Positions 13,750 to 17,211 of a stretch of DNA of 17,211 nucleotides are shown piece after piece (the first letter of the stretch is position 1; each line of letters starts with the position of its first letter). The stretch is from Rhodospirillales bacterium. GTDB taxonomy: Bacteria; Pseudomonadota; Alphaproteobacteria; Reyranellales; Reyranellaceae. The stretch spans positions 1 to 17,211 of the forward strand of contig JABMNB010000499.1 in assembly GCA_013205335.1 (NCBI GenBank), read 5' to 3'. The position numbers and the translations under genes are program-made. The notes below the pieces were generated by a model. It did not search any database, was not told the DNA's origin, and worked only from the letters and a program-made list of their open reading frames with translations.

Positions 13750-14697
13750 TCAGACGAGGGGGTCGGTATTGAAGGCTTCGAGATCGGTCGTGAGATCGGT
13801 GAACTGGCCGCCGAGCTTGCCGGCGATGTCCTGCGCCAGCGTGCCCGGCGCACCGGCTTCGAGGCGCGCGACCGGGCGCGGCTGGCCGAACAGGAAGACC
13901 TCACGGCCGCGCACGCCCAGCAGCTGGCCGGTGATGGGCTTGCCGGCCGGCGAGCACAGCGCGGTCACCAGGTTGGCGACGTGGTGCGCGCCGATCTTGA
14001 GGGCGCGCTCCTTGTAGGTCTGCTGGGCCTCGTTGGCGGGCTGGATGATGTCGGTCACGCGGGTACGTGCGAATGGCGCCACGGCATTGGCGGTGATCTG
14101 CGCGCGCGCGAGGTCCATGGCGGTGACGCGAGTCAGGCCGAACAGTCCCGCCTTGGCGCTGGCATAGGCGGCCTGGCCGAGATTGCCGTAAAGGCCCGCC
14201 GAGGAGACGATGTTGACGATGCGACCCCAGTCGTAGCCCCCGTGCCCGCCGCGCCCGGACTTGCCCTGCTCGCGCATCACGCCTGAGGCGGCGTTGATCA
14301 GGTAGAAAGCCGCCGACAGGTTGGTGCGGATCACGGCGTCCCAGTCGGCCGGATCGGCACGGAACACGAAGGCGTCGCGCAGGATCGCGGCATTGTTCAC
14401 GACGATGTCTATGCCGCCGAAAGTCTTGAGCGCCAGGTCGACGAGCTGCTTGCCGACACCGGGGGACGCGACGCTCTCGGTAAAGGCCAGCGCGTGCCCC
14501 GAGCCCGCCTTCTCATTCAGCTCCCCGACCGCCGCGCGCGCCACCTCGGGATCGCCGCCGTCGCCGGCGATGGACGCGCCATTGTCGGCCACGATGACCT
14601 GCGCGCCTTCGGCAATCAGCGACTCCGCGATGGCGCGGCCGATGCCGCGGCCGGCGCCGGTGACGATGGCCACGCGGCCCTGCAGAAGACCGCTCAT
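13750..14697 (-). CDS. SDR family oxidoreductase with extended C-terminus (HSD17B4-like)
   Basis: A 315-residue Rossmann-fold dehydrogenase. The cofactor motif is TGAGRGIG (13-20), the structural motif NNAA (101-104), and the catalytic residues are a Ser at 165/166, Y178 and K182 (YASAK). ADNGASIAGDGGDPEVA (37-53) and the long C-terminal tail (about 255-315) resemble the (3R)-hydroxyacyl-CoA dehydrogenase domain of peroxisomal multifunctional enzyme type 2 rather than FabG. This suggests a CoA-thioester alcohol/ketone substrate. There is a Gly-rich insert, GKSGRGGHGGYDWGR (145-159), before strand 5. ATG 14697 overlaps the reductase stop as ATGA, and the oxygenase follows after 11 nt. It probably oxidises the hydroxylated product of the PaaA-like enzyme. 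Confidence 0.92.
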   Translation of the reverse strand: MSGLLQGRVAIVTGAGRGIGRAIAESLIAEGAQVIVADNGASIAGDGGDPEVARAAVGELNEKAGSGHALAFTESVASPGVGKQLVDLALKTFGGIDIVVNNAAILRDAFVFRADPADWDAVIRTNLSAAFYLINAASGVMREQGKSGRGGHGGYDWGRIVNIVSSAGLYGNLGQAAYASAKAGLFGLTRVTAMDLARAQITANAVAPFARTRVTDIIQPANEAQQTYKERALKIGAHHVANLVTALCSPAGKPITGQLLGVRGREVFLFGQPRPVARLEAGAPGTLAQDIAGKLGGQFTDLTTDLEAFNTDPLV

Positions 14698-15731
14698 TGC
14701 TCCGCTCCCGTTTTCTTACCCGCGGTTGCCATTTCCGCCGCCGTGTAGAAGGCGTCCGCATGGATATCGATGCGCCGCATGCCGCGCTGTTCCAGCAGCA
14801 GGGTCGCGGCCTCGACCATCACGGGTGGGCCCGCGAGATAGGCCTTGCAGCCATCGACCTCGTCGAAATCCTGCGCCACGGCTTCGTGCACCAGCCCCTG
14901 TCGCAAGCCCGATCCGTTGCCCTCGCTCAACACCGGAACGAAGTGCAGGTTCCTGTGCTTCCCGGCGAGCGCCGCGAAATGGTCGCGCAGGTAGAGGTCG
15001 CGTTCGCTGCGGACGCCGAAATAAAGATAGATGTGCTGCGGCAGTTCCTTCTGCAGCGCACGCTCGACCACCGACTTGATCGGCGCCATCCCCGAACCGC
15101 CGGCGACCGCGATGATGGGACCGCGATGGCTCTCGCGCAGGTAGGAGGCGCCGAACGGCCCTTCGACCCGAACGCTATCGCCGACCTTCAGACTCCCGGC
15201 GACATGGGCGCTGGTGGCGCCCCCCGCCGTGCGGCGGACGTGGAATTCCAGGACTGGATCGCCCGGGACATTGGCCATCGAATAATCGCGCGGCGGACAG
15301 CCCTCGAAAGTAACGGAGGCGAACTGGCCGGCCGAGAAGTCGAAGGGACCGCCGGAGACGATCCCGAGCCGGAGGCGCTTGATGTCGTGCGTGGCATCGT
15401 CGAGGGACACGACCTTGCAGGCGAGCAGGCGGCGGGGATGGACGATCAGGTCGTCCTCCTCGAGCCAGGCCACTTCGCTCTCGTCCCAAGGCACGGCGCG
15501 GCAGGCGAGGATCAGACCCCGCGACTTCTCTTCGTCGGAAAGCGCGAACTCGGAATAGCCCTCCATCGTCACCTCGCCCTTGACGAGATGCGACTTGCAG
15601 GCGCCGCAGTTTCCCGACTGGCAGCCGAACGGATAGGAGATGCCGGCGTCGAGCGCGGCCTCCAGGATGGTGGCGCCGGTCGGCACGTCGATTGTGCGGT
15701 CGGCGGAGGCGATGCGAACCTTGAAACTCAT
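14694..15731 (-). CDS. Ferredoxin-type NAD(P)H oxidoreductase, N-terminal [2Fe-2S] plus FAD/NAD domains
   Basis: A 345-residue electron-transfer protein. The plant-type [2Fe-2S] ferredoxin domain comes first (C37, C42, C45, C77 in GCQSGNCGACKSH ... ILACRA). It is followed by the FAD domain (RDYSMAN, 148-154) and the NAD(P) domain (GGSGMAPIKS, 211-220; GPPVMV, 301-306). This order is that of phenol hydroxylase component P5/DmpP, BenC-like and AscD-like reductases, and is opposite to PaaE, where the ferredoxin is C-terminal. ATG 15731 was preferred over 15767 because the ferredoxin fold starts at MSFKVRI and the longer form would run through the regulatory palindrome. First gene of the reductase-SDR-oxygenase operon, so it is the natural electron donor for the PaaA-like oxygenase. 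Confidence 0.93.
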   Translation of the reverse strand: MSFKVRIASADRTIDVPTGATILEAALDAGISYPFGCQSGNCGACKSHLVKGEVTMEGYSEFALSDEEKSRGLILACRAVPWDESEVAWLEEDDLIVHPRRLLACKVVSLDDATHDIKRLRLGIVSGGPFDFSAGQFASVTFEGCPPRDYSMANVPGDPVLEFHVRRTAGGATSAHVAGSLKVGDSVRVEGPFGASYLRESHRGPIIAVAGGSGMAPIKSVVERALQKELPQHIYLYFGVRSERDLYLRDHFAALAGKHRNLHFVPVLSEGNGSGLRQGLVHEAVAQDFDEVDGCKAYLAGPPVMVEAATLLLEQRGMRRIDIHADAFYTAAEMATAGKKTGAEQ

Positions 15732-15740
15732 CTCGTGCGG

Positions 15741-15773
15741 CGGCGAATTTGTTTGCTCCCCAAACATTCGCCG
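15741..15773. promoter_or_regulatory. Long imperfect palindrome, probable MarR operator between divergent operons
   Basis: The left arm CGGCGAATTTGTTTG (15741-15755) and right arm CAAACATTCGCCG (15761-15773) are reverse complements except for two extra T in the left arm; the spacer is CTCCC. It fills the middle of the 57-nt gap between the reductase ATG (15731) and the marR ATG (15789), so one bound repressor could block both directions. The arms match only in parts as a standard MarR site, and no confident -35/-10 pair is seen, probably because the promoters overlap the palindrome. Confidence 0.65.
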
Positions 15774-15788
15774 TCTACCACTCCGCCG

Positions 15789-16265
15789 ATGGGCCGTCCA
15801 CCCGCCAGCTCGCCGTCCAGGCCGCTCGACCGCGGCCTGCTTCCGTCGCTGATGGGCTATGCGCTGCGCCGCACCCAGTCCGCGGTCTTCGCCGATTTCG
15901 CGGCGACCTTCGCCACGGCGGGCGAGTCACTGTCGCCGGGCGAGTTCGGCCTGCTGGTGCTGGTCGACCGCAATGCGGGACTCAGCCAGATGGCGCTGGC
16001 GCGGGCGTTGGGCATCGATCGTTCGACCCTGGTGCCGATCCTCGACCGCCTGCAGGCGCGCGATCTTCTGGTGCGACGCCCGTCGCCGACCGACGGGCGC
16101 ACCCACGCTCTCGCTCTGACACCCGCCGGCCGCAAGGCGCTCGCGCGCTTTTCAAGGCTTGTCCGGACGCACGAGAAGCGGATCGCGTCCGGACTTTCGA
16201 CCGCCGAAACGCGGACGCTCATCGACCTGCTTGAGAGGGTGCGGGCGTCGGCGCGTTCGCTATAG
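15789..16265 (+). CDS. MarR family transcriptional regulator
   Basis: A 158-residue winged-helix protein. The helix-turn-helix region is LSQMALARALGIDRSTLVPILDRLQARDLL (about 65-94), followed by the wing RRPSPTDGRTHALALT (96-111), with the DGR turn typical of MarR. The long N- and C-terminal helices for dimerisation are present (LMGYALRRTQSAVF; TRTLIDLLERVRASA). MarR proteins usually repress a divergent operon and release DNA on binding an aromatic or CoA-thioester ligand. ATG 15789 was chosen as the first start after the palindrome; ATG 15852 would still leave the whole wing-helix. It lies head to head with the reductase-SDR-oxygenase operon and 10 nt before the thioesterase. Confidence 0.93.
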   Translation: MGRPPASSPSRPLDRGLLPSLMGYALRRTQSAVFADFAATFATAGESLSPGEFGLLVLVDRNAGLSQMALARALGIDRSTLVPILDRLQARDLLVRRPSPTDGRTHALALTPAGRKALARFSRLVRTHEKRIASGLSTAETRTLIDLLERVRASARSL

Positions 16266-16275
16266 TCCGCGCGCC

Positions 16276-16749
16276 ATGAGCTCAGCCCATCCCGACTTCC
16301 AGAATTTCCCCAAGGACCTCGTGCACGACTCGGAGATGCTCGACATCCTGCGTGCCAATCCGCCCGAGGTGTTGAATACGCTGAACGGAGAACTGCTCGA
16401 TATCGACTCGACGCGCGGCTATGCGCGCTTCCGTTTCGAGATCGTGCCGGCCTTCTGCCATTCGCAGGGGCGCATCTGCCAGGGTGGGTTCCTCACCGGT
16501 ATGGTCGACACCGCGATGGCCAATGCCGCCATCGTCAAGGGCAAGCTCGCCGTCGCCGTGCCGACGCTCGAACTCAAGATCAGCTTCTTCGAGGCGATGG
16601 GCCCGGGCATCGTCTATGCCGAGGGCCGCGTCCTGCGCTGGGGCGGCTCGGTCGGCTTTCTCGACGGCGACCTCAAGGACGAGAAGGGCCGCCTGATCGT
16701 CCATTCGACCTCGACGATCAAGATCGTGCGGCCGAAGGTGAAGGCTTAG
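16276..16749 (+). CDS. PaaI-type hotdog-fold acyl-CoA thioesterase
   Basis: A 157-residue single hotdog domain. The signature GRICQGGFLTGMVDTAMANA (65-84) corresponds to the HGG...DxA motif of PaaI-like thioesterases, with Q69 in place of the usual His and D78 as the likely catalytic acid. VPTLELKISFFEAMGPGIVYAEGRVL continues the central helix-to-strand region. It would hydrolyse an aryl- or acyl-CoA to the free acid and CoA, releasing trapped CoA from stalled intermediates. The start at ATG 16276 lies 10 nt after the marR stop. Co-transcribed with marR, so its expression would be tied to the same inducer as the oxygenase operon. Confidence 0.9.
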   Translation: MSSAHPDFQNFPKDLVHDSEMLDILRANPPEVLNTLNGELLDIDSTRGYARFRFEIVPAFCHSQGRICQGGFLTGMVDTAMANAAIVKGKLAVAVPTLELKISFFEAMGPGIVYAEGRVLRWGGSVGFLDGDLKDEKGRLIVHSTSTIKIVRPKVKA

Positions 16750-16784
16750 AGCCTTTCCGCCGTACTCGATCCATACCCGCACCA

Positions 16785-16895
16785 CCTCATCCTGAGGAGG
16801 CGCGCGAAGCGCGACGTCTCGAAGGATGGGCAACGGACGAGGTGCGTGTGGTCCATCCTTCGAGACGGCTGCTGCGCAGCGTCCTCAGGATGGGG
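16785..16895. repeat. Paired palindromic intergenic repeat, copy 2
   Basis: Same architecture as 2430-2542. The left half, 16785-16830, runs from CCTCATCCTGAGGAG through GCGCGCGAAGCGCG to GTCTCGAAGGATGGG. The right half, 16853-16895, runs from CCATCCTTCGAGACG to CGTCCTCAGGATGGGG. The spacer includes CGAGGTGCG. It occupies most of the 158-nt gap between the thioesterase stop and the convergent deacetylase stop, as expected for a 3'-end or REP-like element. Confidence 0.85.
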
Positions 16896-16907
16896 TTTGC
16901 TGTGTAG

Positions 16908-17211
16908 CTACCCACCAAACCGCGCCTGCCAGTGTTCGGCGATCTGGCGGCGGGTGGCGAACCAGGCGCCGCCCTTTTGTTTCATGTGCGAGACGATGCG
17001 GTCGAGCGCGGCGATGCGGCCGGGACGGCCGATCATGCGCAGGTGAAGGCCGATCGACATCATCTTGGGCGACCGCTCGCCCTCGGCCCACAACGTGTCG
17101 AAGGCGTCGCTCGTGTAGTCGGCGAAGTCGCGCGCCGACACGAAGCGGTGGAAGCCCTGGTGATAGTGCATGTCGTTGGTGTCGAAGCTGTAGGGCAGCA
17201 CCAGGTGCCGC
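16908..17211 (-). CDS. Polysaccharide deacetylase family protein (allantoinase PuuE-like), C-terminal part, runs off the right edge
   Basis: The last 100 codons of a minus-strand gene whose start is outside the window. The translation begins RHLVLPYSFDTNDMHYHQGF and contains FDTLWAEG, SPKMMSIGLHLRMIGRPGR and ALDRIVSHMKQKGG. This is the typical C-terminal region of NodB/polysaccharide deacetylase homologues that include PuuE-type allantoinases, which hydrolyse the ring of allantoin or related ureides. The metal-binding motifs lie in the missing N-terminal part. A GTG at 17201 is internal to the conserved PYSFDTND block and is not the true start. Ends in TAG just before the palindromic repeat. 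Confidence 0.85.
   Translation of the reverse strand, partial: RHLVLPYSFDTNDMHYHQGFHRFVSARDFADYTSDAFDTLWAEGERSPKMMSIGLHLRMIGRPGRIAALDRIVSHMKQKGGAWFATRRQIAEHWQARFGG

Noticed and set aside
14694..15731. Pairing the reductase with the Rieske oxygenase at 6088-7245 as one enzyme system
   Set aside because: Possible in principle, but the genes are 7 kb apart in unrelated operons, while the reductase is directly coupled to the SDR and PaaA-like genes.
15732..15767. A longer reductase starting at ATG 15767
   Set aside because: The added 12 residues precede the ferredoxin fold, and the start would lie inside the palindrome proposed as operator.
14697..15788. An in-frame N-terminal extension of the MarR gene reaching back through the reductase gene
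   Set aside because: It is antisense to the reductase and would cross the palindrome; MarR proteins are about 150 residues, matching a start at 15789.
1..17211. CRISPR array, prophage, integrative element or tRNA gene
   Set aside because: No regularly spaced direct repeats, no transposase, integrase or phage proteins and no tRNA-like cloverleaf were seen; the only repeats are the palindromic elements listed.

Overview
The window is gene-dense, GC-rich DNA with short intergenic gaps and many 4-nt start/stop overlaps. It looks like the chromosome of a free-living, metabolically versatile alphaproteobacterium. That placement is an inference from the gene families (GluQRS, an M81/MlrC peptidase beside a family-5 solute-binding protein, single-subunit Rieske oxygenases, a PaaI-type thioesterase) and from two copies of a paired palindromic repeat (CCTCATCCTGAGGAG ... 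GTCTCGAAGGATGGG) of a kind I associate with Bradyrhizobium/Reyranella-like genomes. I see no tRNA, rRNA, CRISPR, transposase, integrase or phage gene.

Layout. (1) 1-350: the 5' end of a carotenoid-oxygenase gene on the minus strand, with a perfect 16-bp inverted repeat over its predicted -10 box. (2) 517-2406: a GNAT acetyltransferase and an MFS transporter whose 3' ends overlap convergently. (3) 2430-2542: repeat element copy 1. (4) 2562-5166, minus: an operon of DNA-3-methyladenine glycosylase, serine carboxylesterase and beta-lactamase-fold hydrolase, joined by two ATGA overlaps. (5) 5215-7709, plus: gluQ (tRNA-Asp queuosine glutamylation), an orphan Rieske oxygenase alpha subunit, and a small membrane protein behind an 11-bp palindrome. 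(6) 7806-12976, minus: PIN toxin, RHH antitoxin, unknown 185-aa protein, alpha/beta hydrolase, M81 metallopeptidase and extracellular solute-binding protein, all within 15 nt of each other or overlapping. (7) 13031-16749: a divergent pair of operons around a 57-nt gap with a long imperfect palindrome. The minus arm encodes a ferredoxin-flavin reductase, an SDR and a PaaA-like diiron oxygenase; the plus arm encodes a MarR regulator and a PaaI-type thioesterase. (8) 16785-16895: repeat copy 2. (9) 16908-17211: the 3' end of a polysaccharide-deacetylase-family gene.

The most interesting unit is region 7. It has the parts of a self-contained, MarR-controlled CoA-thioester oxygenation pathway. A short PaaA homologue keeps the diiron ligand pattern but has no PaaB, PaaC, PaaD or PaaE beside it. 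Its apparent partner is a reductase with the opposite domain order to PaaE. The SDR and thioesterase would dehydrogenate and release the product. The substrate cannot be read from the sequence. A second point of interest is that a toxin-antitoxin pair in reversed gene order is fused by translational coupling to a hydrolase/peptidase/transport operon.
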